Numbered from the stretch's first letter, positions 33,553 through 42,546 are shown. The stretch is 64,000 nt of DNA from Limnovirga soli (GCF_013106755.1 NZ_WHPF01000007.1:1-64000); one strand, 5' to 3'. Numbers and translations are program-made. The notes: generated by a model not told the origin, from the sequence alone.

Positions 33553-35037
33553 CTAAGGTTTAATACTCTGTTGTATTAATTGCTTTACCACTTCCATCTT
33601 GTGATCAACGCCATGTTTAATATAATAGGATGAAGGCATAACAGGCACATCCGGCTGTATGCCACGCCCGGTTTGTTCCTGTGTTCTGTTGGGTACTATA
33701 CGGTAAAGAGGTAAACTTATTTGTACTCCACTATTTGGTAGCACTATGGTTGGTATATGTATGGCAGAAGTGCCATACTCGCTTCCACCGGTTTCTTCAC
33801 CTATAATTTTTACATTTTGCTGGCCTTTTAACGCAATAACAAACATAGCTGCTGCAGAAAATGTATAGCCCCCCTGCAATACATAAATATTACCATTGTA
33901 TCGTCTATTTGCATAAGGATGGTACACATATTTTTCCAGCGCCGTAAAATGGTATTTACCGTCATTTTTCTCATGGCTGGTAAATAGCATTGCCAGCTGA
34001 TAGGGAAGTGCTCCCCGAATATATTTCGCATATTTAATACTGCGGGTTACTGCTGCCGCTGTATCTGCCACACGAAAAGTACTTGTTTTAACATAACGCG
34101 TAAGATTACTACTAAGGCTGATTCTGCCTCCGGTATTTTCTCTTAAATCTATTACCAGATTAGGTATCTTATCTTTTTGCAAGGTGGCAAAAGTCTCTTT
34201 AAAAAATTGGCGTAAATGTCCTCCCGAAAAACCCGGTAAACGCATATACCCTAATTGGCTTGAAGTATCGTATGTAAAGCTTCTTTTACTAAGTAGTTTG
34301 TTTTGTTTTATTTGTTTGCGGCCGGGTAGTTGAACATTTTTAGGAGAATTTTGCCTTGGCCCGGTGGTATCTGTAACAGGCACAAATAATTGTACATAGG
34401 TTTTGACTGGCAGCCCCTGCGCATCTCTAAATTCTATCAAAAAGGAATCCTTTATCGGATATGCAAAACCATAATAAAGGGGGAAATTTCCGCTAATTAC
34501 CTGGTTTTTAAAGTTATCGCCATAACCATCGGTACTAATAAACTGAAACATGCTGTCCAGCAAATTTCTATTGGCAATACTATCTATGGCTGTAATTACC
34601 GTACCACGGGTTAAAACACTATCAGCAGCGTTTAAACTGCCCAATACAACAAGCGAGTCGCCCCATGCTTTTAGATAAAGTGGAAACTGCTTACTGCGTA
34701 AATGCGATACAGTTTCAATAAACTCTTTTGATGGAGTTACTGATGTATGGCCACACCTTATTTTACTTACAAACCAGGCAATATTATTTTTAAACTGTAA
34801 TTCTGTTAAAGAATCCTGGAGTTTACCCATGGTTATGGAAAAATAATAATCCAGGCTATCTGCCGGCGTATACCAATACAAACTGGGGTGATTGGCTTCC
34901 AGTATTTTTTTTAATAATACAGCATCTTCCTGCATTTTTTGTGGTGGCAGTTTTGCATTAAAATGATAATCTGCCCTGTGCGATACCGCACAGGAACAAC
35001 ACAAACTCAATAAAATAATGGTGTAAATAAATTTCAA
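33553..35037 (-). CDS. S41 family peptidase, probable lipoprotein
   Basis: A 494-residue secreted serine protease of the C-terminal processing (S41/Tsp) family. The N-terminal signal contains CCSC, so probably lipidated near residue 15. A helical N-terminal part (about 35-110, MQEDAVLLKKILEANHPSLYW) is followed by a PDZ-like region and the S41 core: DLRENTGGR, and GGYTFSAAAM where Ser is the probable nucleophile. The late Lys expected in the catalytic dyad is not obvious to me. The family degrades or processes periplasmic proteins. Monocistronic with its own -7 box. Confidence 0.85.
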   Translation of the reverse strand: MKFIYTIILLSLCCSCAVSHRADYHFNAKLPPQKMQEDAVLLKKILEANHPSLYWYTPADSLDYYFSITMGKLQDSLTELQFKNNIAWFVSKIRCGHTSVTPSKEFIETVSHLRSKQFPLYLKAWGDSLVVLGSLNAADSVLTRGTVITAIDSIANRNLLDSMFQFISTDGYGDNFKNQVISGNFPLYYGFAYPIKDSFLIEFRDAQGLPVKTYVQLFVPVTDTTGPRQNSPKNVQLPGRKQIKQNKLLSKRSFTYDTSSQLGYMRLPGFSGGHLRQFFKETFATLQKDKIPNLVIDLRENTGGRISLSSNLTRYVKTSTFRVADTAAAVTRSIKYAKYIRGALPYQLAMLFTSHEKNDGKYHFTALEKYVYHPYANRRYNGNIYVLQGGYTFSAAAMFVIALKGQQNVKIIGEETGGSEYGTSAIHIPTIVLPNSGVQISLPLYRIVPNRTQEQTGRGIQPDVPVMPSSYYIKHGVDHKMEVVKQLIQQSIKP

Positions 35038-35068
35038 TGCTGCATTATAACGGGTAAAATAATCACAT

Positions 35069-35076
35069 CAAAAATA
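35069..35076 (-). promoter_or_regulatory. -7 promoter box of the S41 peptidase gene
   Basis: TATTTTTG on the minus strand with a -33-like TTG about 18 bases upstream; 31 bases before the ATG. Confidence 0.6.
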
Positions 35077-35130
35077 AGTGGCTTATCTAAAAAACAATTA
35101 ACAGCTTTGGTAAGCGGTAAAATTTCAATG

Positions 35131-35164
35131 TAAATAAAAAAGCAGATAGAAATACACTACCTGC
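35131..35164 (-). terminator. Rho-independent terminator (minus strand)
   Basis: GCAGGTAG with CTATCTGC (one G-T pair), 7-base loop, then TTTTTTATTTA. It lies more than 640 bases beyond the nearest upstream gene end, so it must serve an unannotated transcript. Confidence 0.75.
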
Positions 35165-35428
35165 CTTGTATGGTTGAAATAGAAACTAATATTTTATAAG
35201 GCTTTGCGCCGAAAGCCATCCTGCTTTTAATTCTGCCCAACTGTTTAACAATGCCCCTTGCTTTAAACCTATTGCCAGCAGTGGCTAATTGCTGTTAACT
35301 GCAATAGGGTTTATAAAACCTGCAAATTGTATAAGCCAACTCACTGGTGTTGCCTCTATACTGGCAGATGCTTTTTAAACAACTGTTAACCGGGCTTGAG
35401 ATTTGTTTATAATGTCCAAACTCAGTTA
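35131..35428 (-). ncRNA. Candidate structured non-coding RNA
   Basis: A unit bounded by an exact -7 box (TACTTTTG, 35436 to 35429) and a terminator, giving a transcript of about 290 nt. Inside: a stem pairing AAACCCTATTG with CAATAGGTTT (one bulge) around 35265-35312 with a nested CAGCA/TGCTG; a hairpin GGCTTT/AAAGCC near 35200-35217; and possible closing pairs GCCC (35393-35396) with GGGC, and TGTTTAA with TTAAACA. Does not show the tRNA-like ends of tmRNA or the conserved RNase P core. Identity unknown; a 6S-like RNA or a short coding transcript remain possible. Confidence 0.4.
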
Positions 35429-35436
35429 CAAAAGTA
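35429..35436 (-). promoter_or_regulatory. -7 promoter box of the candidate RNA
   Basis: TACTTTTG on the minus strand; GTTT at the -33 position. Confidence 0.5.
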
Positions 35437-35571
35437 GCACGGATATATTTCACATAAACTAAGTTTTACAGTTAAATTACAATTCAATGTCCAATGTAAA
35501 ACGGGATATTTTGATTTTAATGTAACGATAACATTTTTATAGTTTTATACCCGGCTTTAAACTGTAATTGG

Positions 35572-35597
35572 GCTTTACTTGCGTCGCACACTTGTAC
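35572..35597 (-). repeat. Dispersed intergenic repeat, type A
   Basis: Reverse copy with GTACAAGTG left arm, intact core and TAAAGC. Confidence 0.9.
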
Positions 35598-35722
35598 TAT
35601 AGTAATGCTAATAAGCAACAAAGAAAAATTAGTATAGTTTTAAAATGATGCTAAGTGGTAATGTACGCTGTATAATTAACGTACTTATCTTTTGTCTTTT
35701 GTTTTTAAAATGCTGCCACAAA

Positions 35723-35756
35723 GGAGGAACCCTGAACCGAGCGTGGCAAGTAAAGC
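35723..35756 (+). repeat. Dispersed intergenic repeat, type B
   Basis: GGAGGAACCCTGAACC, GAGCGTGGCAAG, TAAAGC; preceded by TGCTGCCACAAA exactly as at 56481, so the conserved unit is longer than the core. Confidence 0.9.
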
Positions 35757-35805
35757 TTCATATATGTTACCTGGCTGGTAACATAAAAAATAATTTCCAT
35801 GCTCA

Positions 35806-36441
35806 TTAACGCTCAATTAGAAAACAGAACACCTCTTTGGGACCATGTACACCTACCACCAGGGTTTTTTCAATATCGGCGGTACGGCTGGGACCAGAAG
35901 CCAGGGTAATAAGAGAAGGGATATTGGCACCGTATTTTTCTTTCATTAATTGCAAAGCATCTTTTATATCGTACACCAACTGGTTGGTATATGCTATGCA
36001 TATATGTACCGGCGCATACACACTGGTGGTGCGGCCGCTTGGTGATGAACTGCTTAGCATAATACTGCCGGTGCGGGCCACCAAACATTCGCAGGAAGTA
36101 ATAGATGCTTCGCACGACGGCAAATCATTGGTAAAGGAAATGTTTAACGCAGATTGGTCTAAATTACTTTTTAGCGTTTCTTCCACGCAATAAATATGCT
36201 GCCAGCTGCGGGCTGTCAATAATATTTGTAATTGCTCGGCCAGCTCTGTTTCGTTGGCACAAAAGGCAAACCGGCCCTGGAGTTTTGTAAATCGTTCGGC
36301 AAACTCAATTTCGTTATCCTGTGTTTTTGGCTGAAAAACAGATTCAGTACCCTCGCTTAATGGAAACGGAACAGGCACTGGTGTGCTCAGTGCCTGTCTT
36401 ATTTTCCGTAATATATTTTCTTTAGCTGTAGAGGCTTTCAT
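35806..36441 (-). CDS. LUD domain protein (LutC-like)
   Basis: A 211-residue soluble protein with a LUD (lactate utilisation) domain: SITSCECLVARTGSIML, SSSSPSGRTTSVYAPVHI, SLITLASGPSRTADIE and GVHGPKEV. In bacteria with LutABC the LutC subunit takes part in L-lactate oxidation, but here no lutA or lutB is adjacent. The gene overlaps the end of ftsH by one base (TAATG), so it is translationally coupled to the protease gene. Its role may therefore be different from lactate use. Confidence 0.88.
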   Translation of the reverse strand: MKASTAKENILRKIRQALSTPVPVPFPLSEGTESVFQPKTQDNEIEFAERFTKLQGRFAFCANETELAEQLQILLTARSWQHIYCVEETLKSNLDQSALNISFTNDLPSCEASITSCECLVARTGSIMLSSSSPSGRTTSVYAPVHICIAYTNQLVYDIKDALQLMKEKYGANIPSLITLASGPSRTADIEKTLVVGVHGPKEVFCFLIER

Positions 36442-38519
36442 TATTCTTCAATTTTAAGAGGGGGAACATGCAGTCCGCTATCAAAAGGTGGTACGCCATC
36501 GCTTACCACACCTGTGCCGGCATGTTCTTCTTTTCCGTTTTGATCAACGTCCAGCAATTTTTTCTCTTCGTAAGGTCTTTTGCCAATCAATGCTTCTACA
36601 TCGCTTTTAAATAATACTTCTTTTGTTAAAAGCTCTTTAGCCAGCTTTTCTACATCTTCTCTATGCTCAATTAGTAATTTCTTGGTTCTTTCGTAAGCCA
36701 GCATTACCAATGTTCTTGCTTCTTCGTCTATTAGTTTACCGGTTTCCTCGCTATAAGGCTTGGTAAAAGTATTTTCCTGAGAAGGATCGTAAAAACTGAT
36801 ATTACCTACTTTCTCACTCATACCATAAACGGTAATCATAGAGTAAGCCATTCTGGTAATTTGCTGCAAATCGTTGGAAGCACCTGTAGAAATTTTACCA
36901 AAGAAAATTTCCTCACTGGCACGCCCACCAAGTGTCATACAAATTTGATCGTTTAATTGATCTGTATTATATAGATACTGTTCTTTTGGCGTGTATTGCG
37001 CATAACCCAACGCAGCTGTACCTCTTGGTACAATAGTAACTTTTAATAAGGGATAAGCATGTTCCAGAAACCATCCGCAAATAGCATGACCAGCTTCGTG
37101 GTAGGCAATAATCTCTTTCTCTTCTGGTAAAATAATTTTGTTTTTCTTTTCTAAACCACCAATTACCCTATCAATCGCATCCTGAAAATCAGCCATGTCA
37201 ACAGCCTCTTTTCCCTTACGTGCAGCAATCAATGCGGCTTCGTTACAAACATTGGCAATATCTGCGCCTGCAAAACCAGGTGTTTGTTCAGCCAGTTTAT
37301 GAATATCAAGTGTTTGAGAAATTTTAATTGGTTTCAAATGCACCAGGAAAATGGTCTCACGCCCTTTAACATCGGGTTTATCAATAGAAATCTGTCTGTC
37401 AAATCGTCCCGGACGAAGTAATGCGCTATCCAATACATCAGGTCTGTTAGTTGCTGCAAGTATAATAATACCCACATCACCGGCAAAACCATCCATTTCA
37501 ACCAGTAACTGGTTTAATGTATTTTCCCGCTCATCATTGCTCATAATAGCATTTCTGCCACGGGCACGGCCAATAGCATCAATCTCATCAATAAATATGA
37601 TACAAGGCGCTTTTTCTCTGGCGGTTTTAAATAAATCTCTTACACGGCTCGCACCAACACCGACAAACATTTCCACAAAGTCACTACCGCTTAAACTAAA
37701 GAATGGTACTTGTGCTTCACCGGCAACGGCTTTAGCCAATAAGGTTTTACCTGTACCCGGAGGGCCAATAAGCAAGGCACCTTTAGGAATTTTACCACCC
37801 AAAGCAGTATATTTTTTTGGATTTTTTAGGAAATCCACAATTTCCATTACTTCTACTTTTGCTTCATCCAGCCCTGCTACATCTGCAAAAGTGATATTTA
37901 CTTTTGCACCTTTATCAAATAACTGAGCCTTTGATTTGCCAATACTAAAAATACCACCTGGTCCGCCACCACCAGCAGGGCCACCCATTTTACGCATCAG
38001 CAATACCCATAAGCCTACAAAAAGCAATAGGGTTAATACTGTTTGTGCTATTGGGCCAAGCCATTCTGCTTCGCTGATTGTTTTTTCATCAACTGATGTT
38101 ACAGAGGGGTTCTTTTTATAGAATTCTGCCATGTTCTGGTTAAAACTTTCCCAATCAGTAACCTGGAACTCAAATAATGGACCGGTAAAATCACTCTTTG
38201 GTGATATGCCTTTTATTTTTTGACTGTAAAAAGCTTTGTATAAACTGTCTTTTTTAATGTAGATACGTACCAGCTCTTTGTTTTTTATGAGTTCCAGTTT
38301 TTGTACATCGCCTTTGGACAGCATATCATTCTGGAATTCCTGTAAAGAAGTAGATCTGGAATCTGCAGAACCCATATTAAGTGCCTGATAGCCGATAAGT
38401 ACTACGGCAATCAATGCATAAATCCAATAAATACTAAAACGGGGAGTTTTTTTCCCACCCTTGTCATCACCTGGTTTATTCATGAAATCGGGCTTTATTT
38501 TTTTATCTTCCTGTGCCAT
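36441..38519 (-). CDS. ftsH: ATP-dependent zinc metalloprotease FtsH
   Basis: Membrane-anchored AAA+ protease that degrades misfolded and regulatory membrane proteins. 692 residues. Two membrane spans (about 29-48 and 156-175) flank a periplasmic domain. AAA module: Walker A GPPGTGKT (252-259), Walker B IIFIDEID (307-314), second region of homology with NRPDVLDSALLRPGRFD (358-374). Zinc protease: HEAGH at 474-478. Normal length. Upstream rsfS is 63 bases away on the same strand. Confidence 0.97.
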   Translation of the reverse strand: MAQEDKKIKPDFMNKPGDDKGGKKTPRFSIYWIYALIAVVLIGYQALNMGSADSRSTSLQEFQNDMLSKGDVQKLELIKNKELVRIYIKKDSLYKAFYSQKIKGISPKSDFTGPLFEFQVTDWESFNQNMAEFYKKNPSVTSVDEKTISEAEWLGPIAQTVLTLLLFVGLWVLLMRKMGGPAGGGGPGGIFSIGKSKAQLFDKGAKVNITFADVAGLDEAKVEVMEIVDFLKNPKKYTALGGKIPKGALLIGPPGTGKTLLAKAVAGEAQVPFFSLSGSDFVEMFVGVGASRVRDLFKTAREKAPCIIFIDEIDAIGRARGRNAIMSNDERENTLNQLLVEMDGFAGDVGIIILAATNRPDVLDSALLRPGRFDRQISIDKPDVKGRETIFLVHLKPIKISQTLDIHKLAEQTPGFAGADIANVCNEAALIAARKGKEAVDMADFQDAIDRVIGGLEKKNKIILPEEKEIIAYHEAGHAICGWFLEHAYPLLKVTIVPRGTAALGYAQYTPKEQYLYNTDQLNDQICMTLGGRASEEIFFGKISTGASNDLQQITRMAYSMITVYGMSEKVGNISFYDPSQENTFTKPYSEETGKLIDEEARTLVMLAYERTKKLLIEHREDVEKLAKELLTKEVLFKSDVEALIGKRPYEEKKLLDVDQNGKEEHAGTGVVSDGVPPFDSGLHVPPLKIEE

Positions 38520-38582
38520 AAAATTCGTTGTTTCCCAAATTGTATAAATGCTATTAAAAAATTGACTTTCTCTTTCTGGTGC

Positions 38583-38990
38583 TTAAAGATCATTGTGCTC
38601 GGTTAACACAGCATCGCTCCACATTTCTTCCAGCCTGTAAAATTTCCTTGCTTCAGGTAACATAATATGTACTACAATGTTTACATAATCTACCAATACC
38701 CATTGCAATGCCTGATAACCTTCATGTTTATAAGGTTGCTCATTACATTCTTCCTTGGCCATAAATTCAATAAAATCGGCAATTGCTTTTACCTGTGTGG
38801 TGCTGCCTGCTTCGCATACAATAAAAAAATCGGCAACGGCCTCAGGTATTTTTCTTAAATCCAGAGACACAATTTTCTCCCCTTTCTTATCCTGAATGGC
38901 TTTAATAACTGACTTGAAAAATTTTGAATTTTTAGTAAGTTTGGCTGCACTGCTTTTTTTACGAGTGGCTAAGAGCGATAAGTTTTCCAA
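38583..38990 (-). CDS. rsfS: Ribosomal silencing factor RsfS (Iojap/YbeB)
   Basis: A 135-residue RsfS protein that binds ribosomal protein L14 and blocks subunit joining when growth stops. Family blocks: SLDLRKIPEAVADFFIVCEAGSTTQVKAIADFI and EGYQALQWVLVDYVNIVVHIM, then FYRLEEMWSDA. The N-terminal 30 residues are an extra basic extension. First gene of rsfS-ftsH-LUD; divergent from birA. Confidence 0.95.
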   Translation of the reverse strand: MENLSLLATRKKSSAAKLTKNSKFFKSVIKAIQDKKGEKIVSLDLRKIPEAVADFFIVCEAGSTTQVKAIADFIEFMAKEECNEQPYKHEGYQALQWVLVDYVNIVVHIMLPEARKFYRLEEMWSDAVLTEHNDL

Positions 38991-39233
38991 TAATCTGACA
39001 GATTTAAATAAGATAAATAGTTGGATATCACATTAAGGTGTACAATTTACCCTTCCTGCAATATAAGTTTAATTCTAAAACGACTGTTCTTTCATACTGA
39101 ATTAAAATTGCATTTTGGTTCCCTGGTTTTAAAGAACCTTCAGCAAATTAATAAGGTATCATTACACAATTCGGCTGATAACAAGTTAAATAGTATACAA
39201 GAACGAGTTAATTTGCACAAAAATAGTAATTCT

Positions 39234-40001
39234 TTGCCTGATACTTCTACCAATCGCAACATCGGTAACCCATTCATCGAATTAAACGAAATTGAAAGTA
39301 CCAACAACTATGCCATGCAACTTGTTCAGCAAGGAATTGCAACACATGGCATGGCTGTTTTTGCCCACCACCAAACAGCAGGAAAGGGTCAACGTAGTAA
39401 ACAATGGTTTTCTGCCGCAGGACAAAATATTGTGCTTTCGGTAATACTGCGTACTAATAACTTAGCTGTATCCGCTCAATTTGGACTAAGTATGGCCATC
39501 GCATTGGCTGTACATGAATTTTTTACCACTTATGCTATTTGTGAAACTTTTATTAAATGGCCAAACGATTTATACTGGCGTGACAGAAAGGCAGGCGGCA
39601 TCCTCATAGAAAATATCATCCGTGGTAAGGAATGGCAGTGGGCCATAGTAGGTATCGGTATCAATATTAATCAAACCAATTTTGAGAATAATATCGCCAA
39701 TCCGGTTTCTCTTAAACAAATTACCGGCAAAAATTTTCATCCTGTTAACCTATCCAAAGAATTATGTACCTATATAGAGAAAGCGTTTTCACAACTTGAA
39801 AGGGAAGGTATTGCCCCAATTGTACAGGCATACAACGGCTATTTGTATAAAAAAGGCGAAACTGTAACTCTGAAGAAGAACAATATTCTGTTTAGTGGTA
39901 CCATTCAAAGTGTTGATGCCAATGGTTTTCTAAGTGTTACTGCAGCTACCAATGAAGATTATGCTGTTGGTGAATTAGAATGGGTTAATCCGTCATTGTA
40001 A
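39234..40001 (+). CDS. birA: Biotin--[acetyl-CoA carboxylase] ligase
   Basis: Attaches biotin to the biotin carboxyl carrier protein through biotinyl-AMP. Family blocks: FIELNEIESTNNYAMQL, the biotin/AMP loop GKGQRSKQWFSAAGQN, KWPNDLYW and KAGGILIE. No N-terminal winged helix, so no repressor function. Start is uncertain: the open frame extends back to a TTG at 39021, but there is no ATG, and those 71 codons do not look like BirA. A TTG at 39234 (MPDTSTNRN) gives a usual-sized enzyme of about 255 residues and leaves about 240 bases for the two divergent promoters. Confidence 0.9.
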   Translation: MPDTSTNRNIGNPFIELNEIESTNNYAMQLVQQGIATHGMAVFAHHQTAGKGQRSKQWFSAAGQNIVLSVILRTNNLAVSAQFGLSMAIALAVHEFFTTYAICETFIKWPNDLYWRDRKAGGILIENIIRGKEWQWAIVGIGININQTNFENNIANPVSLKQITGKNFHPVNLSKELCTYIEKAFSQLEREGIAPIVQAYNGYLYKKGETVTLKKNNILFSGTIQSVDANGFLSVTAATNEDYAVGELEWVNPSL

Positions 40002-40320
40002 AAGCAGTTTCATACCGTTCAATATGTTCTGCCCGCCTTGCAGCTACTTCAAAACTATTATGGTAATACCCATTTTTTAAACTTTGCGAAAGGTATAGCA
40101 CAATAAACAATACACTGCCATGCTGTGCATATTGCTCAATATGCATCAATTCATGTCTTAACCAAGGCTTATTGGCTAAAAACTCCGCTTTTCCGGTGTG
40201 GTGTAAATGTATGGTAACACCCAAAACAATGGCAACCTTATCCGCACCCAGTATTAATGCTGCCATCCGGGCCAGTATGCTGTTTTCTTTTACCCTGTAG
40301 CGTAATGTGGTAGTCGCCAT
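39985..40320 (-). CDS. Small DUF4157-like protein with HELMH zinc motif
   Basis: About 111 residues. Carries RHELMHIEQYAQHG, an HExxH pattern seen in zincin-like domains such as DUF4157, followed by a hydrophobic segment (FIVLYLSQSL) and a third possible ligand region (HNSFEVAARRAEH, with EVxAR typical of such folds). An upstream Met at 40458 opens a longer frame, but that extension reads through a dispersed intergenic repeat (40386-40411), so ATG 40320 is chosen. The 3' end overlaps the end of convergent birA by 17 bases. Proteolytic activity is not established. Confidence 0.65.
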   Translation of the reverse strand: MATTTLRYRVKENSILARMAALILGADKVAIVLGVTIHLHHTGKAEFLANKPWLRHELMHIEQYAQHGSVLFIVLYLSQSLKNGYYHNSFEVAARRAEHIERYETAFTMTD

Positions 40321-40385
40321 ATGCTTAAACCAGTTTGTACCATAGTACCTGGTAATTTTTGTCCCGGCATTTAAATGGTATCTCA

Positions 40386-40411
40386 GCTTTACTTGCGTCG
40401 CACTCTTGTAC
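40386..40411 (-). repeat. Dispersed intergenic repeat, type A, inside an over-long frame
   Basis: Complete reverse type A copy; its translation (MEYKSATQVKL on the minus strand, frame of the gene below) is an artefact that helps place the true start at 40320. Confidence 0.9.
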
Positions 40412-40457
40412 TCCATAACAAAAAGCAGCCAATAAAAGCCAATAATAGATGCTATCA

Positions 40458-42257
40458 TTAGGGCATTTCCAATACTTCTATAGCAGAAGGGTGCTGGGCA
40501 TCGTGATAAATAGTAATGCTGGCTTTTTTAAAATCTGTATCATTGGCTTCTGCAATATTCATAAACTGCTGCGGGTTTCTATCTACCAACGGAAACCAGC
40601 TGCTTTGTATCTGGATCATTATTTTATGACCCTTTAGAAAACTATGTGCGGTAGCATTCAGCTGCAGATTTACAGGTGTAATTACACCCGGTGTAAATGG
40701 TTCTGGTTTTTCATAACTATTTCTGAATTTGCCCCTTAATATTTCAGCACGAACCAGCTGCTGGGTATGTGCTTCATCGGGCAATACATCTATTATTTTA
40801 ACCACAAAATCTGCATCGGTACCGGTGGTACTTACAAAAAGCTTGGCTATAACCGGTCCACAAAGTGTAATGTCCTTATCCAAAACGGCCGATTCATAAT
40901 ATACAACATCGCTTCTTTTAGCTGCAAAACTTTGATCAGCACCCAAATACTCATTTAGTCTGTCGCCAGCTTTTTTATTAATATAGGGTACCGGGTTGGC
41001 AGGGTCAGATTCATATACATCCCTACCCCTTGTAGCTGCTTTTGCCAGTAATAAATTATGATGCTCATTTAACAGCCAAACCTGCTTTTTGGCCTCTTTG
41101 GGTGGCCATTGGCTAAACGATTGCCATTGGTTAGTGCCGGTAATAAATACAGTTGCTTCACCTGCATTAATGGTGCCTTTGTTTTTGAGGTGATAATTAA
41201 AAAAATCTAACTCCATTTTTTGAAAATAGCTGTTCACATTGGCGCCAAACTGGTAACCGGCATAATGGTTCCATTCTTTACTTTCCCAGGCGCCATGCGT
41301 CCAAGGCCCCATTACAAGCATATTGCTGTTTTTATTCTGCTGTTCTATTGCCTGATAGGTTTGCAGGGCGCCAAACATATCTTCTGCATCAAACCAACCA
41401 CCAACCACCAGCGTAGCCGGCTTAATATTATATAGGGAAGTTCTGCTATTTCTTTGCTGCCAGTATTCATCCTTAGTATTATGTTGCAGGTACTCGTTCC
41501 ATATTTGGCTTTTATTATGGAAATAGTTTTCATTAAAGTTTTTCAGGGCACCGGTAGTAAGGTAAAATGAATAGGCATCTTCAATATTTATATCACTGTT
41601 TACCAATGGGTACTGTTTTATAGGACCTGTTCTTGGATGATCGAAGAAATTAAGGAAGCCAAAATTATCCATTAAAAAAAAGGCACCACGATGGTAGGCG
41701 TCATCTCCCTCAAATTCATCAGTTACCGGTGCTTGCGGTGACACCGCTTTTAATGCCGGATGTGCATCTGGCAAAGCGGCGGTGGCATAAAAGCCAGGAT
41801 ATGAAACACCATAAATACCCGCATTGCCATTGTTATTATCAATGTTTTTTAATAGCCAGTCAATGGTATCATAGGTATCTGAGCTTTCGTCTGTTTCCTT
41901 ATTTGTTTTCTTGTTTTTTATATAAGGGGTCATTTCTTTAAAATTACCTTCACTCATATAACGGCCCCTAACATCCTGGTATACATAAATGAACTTTTCG
42001 CTGGCAAATAAACTGTTTGGCCCCAGACGGCTGCGCAGGTTATTTTCGCCATAGGGCGCACAGGAGTATGGGGTTCTTTGTATTAAGAATGGATATTTTT
42101 CTGTTGTTTCGGTGGGTATATAAATGGCGGTAAACAATTTAACTCCATCCCGCATGGGGATCATTACCTCCATTTTTTTATAGGCAGCAGCCGGCTGCTG
42201 GGCACAGGAATTTAGAACTATGTTTAATAGTGCCACCACAAACAGCAGTTTTTTCAT
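40458..42257 (-). CDS. CocE/NonD family serine hydrolase, lipoprotein
   Basis: A 599-residue secreted alpha/beta hydrolase of the CocE / X-Pro dipeptidyl-peptidase (S15-like) family. Signal with lipobox LNSC (Cys18). The opening is MIPMRDGVKLFTAIYIPT; the nucleophile is Ser in GVSYPGF. A C-terminal jelly-roll domain (about 440-597; ILRGKFRNSYEKPEPFTPG) is typical. It hydrolyses esters or amides of small molecules or peptides; the substrate cannot be told. Probably periplasmic or surface-exposed. Start ATG 42257. Confidence 0.92.
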   Translation of the reverse strand: MKKLLFVVALLNIVLNSCAQQPAAAYKKMEVMIPMRDGVKLFTAIYIPTETTEKYPFLIQRTPYSCAPYGENNLRSRLGPNSLFASEKFIYVYQDVRGRYMSEGNFKEMTPYIKNKKTNKETDESSDTYDTIDWLLKNIDNNNGNAGIYGVSYPGFYATAALPDAHPALKAVSPQAPVTDEFEGDDAYHRGAFFLMDNFGFLNFFDHPRTGPIKQYPLVNSDINIEDAYSFYLTTGALKNFNENYFHNKSQIWNEYLQHNTKDEYWQQRNSRTSLYNIKPATLVVGGWFDAEDMFGALQTYQAIEQQNKNSNMLVMGPWTHGAWESKEWNHYAGYQFGANVNSYFQKMELDFFNYHLKNKGTINAGEATVFITGTNQWQSFSQWPPKEAKKQVWLLNEHHNLLLAKAATRGRDVYESDPANPVPYINKKAGDRLNEYLGADQSFAAKRSDVVYYESAVLDKDITLCGPVIAKLFVSTTGTDADFVVKIIDVLPDEAHTQQLVRAEILRGKFRNSYEKPEPFTPGVITPVNLQLNATAHSFLKGHKIMIQIQSSWFPLVDRNPQQFMNIAEANDTDFKKASITIYHDAQHPSAIEVLEMP

Positions 42258-42383
42258 ATTACAATATTTTTAGTTGTTAACCCAAATCGAAATTAGCAGT
42301 TTTACAAATGGGGTGTATAGATTAAATGATGGGGATATAAAATATTTAATGACGCTGTGTTTTCTGCTGCTGTAAAATCTACT

Positions 42384-42407
42384 GTACAAGTGTGCGACGC
42401 AAGGATG
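42384..42407 (+). repeat. Dispersed intergenic repeat, type A with GATGT tail
   Basis: GTACAAGTG, TGCGACGCAAG, then GATGT, like the copy at 3719. Confidence 0.88.
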
Positions 42408-42538
42408 TCTAATAGCATTACCACCGACTGGCACCTAAATTTATTTATACAAAAGCCTGTATATAACCATTTTTTTGTAGTTGGGCAAGGCCATATTAAA
42501 GCATTTGTTAAGTTCAATGGCACAGTAACCAATTCCCT

Positions 42539-42546
42539 TATCTTTG
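42539..42546 (+). promoter_or_regulatory. -7 promoter box of lspA
   Basis: TATCTTTG, an exact match. It contains the TTG that would begin the longer lspA frame, which argues that this TTG is not the start. Confidence 0.55.

Larger units (their letters stand above)
35038..35805. other. Longest non-coding stretch; possible RNA gene and two repeats
   Basis: About 770 bases between two minus-strand genes. It contains the S41 -7 box (35069-35076), a minus-strand terminator (35131-35164), a structured segment, a minus-strand -7 box (35429-35436), and two dispersed repeats (35572-35597, 35723-35756). No long open frame. Confidence 0.7.

Noticed and set aside
39021-39233. Extended N-terminus of BirA from a TTG codon
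   Set aside because: These 71 codons lack BirA features and occupy the divergent promoter region with rsfS. The possibility of a true extension is not excluded.
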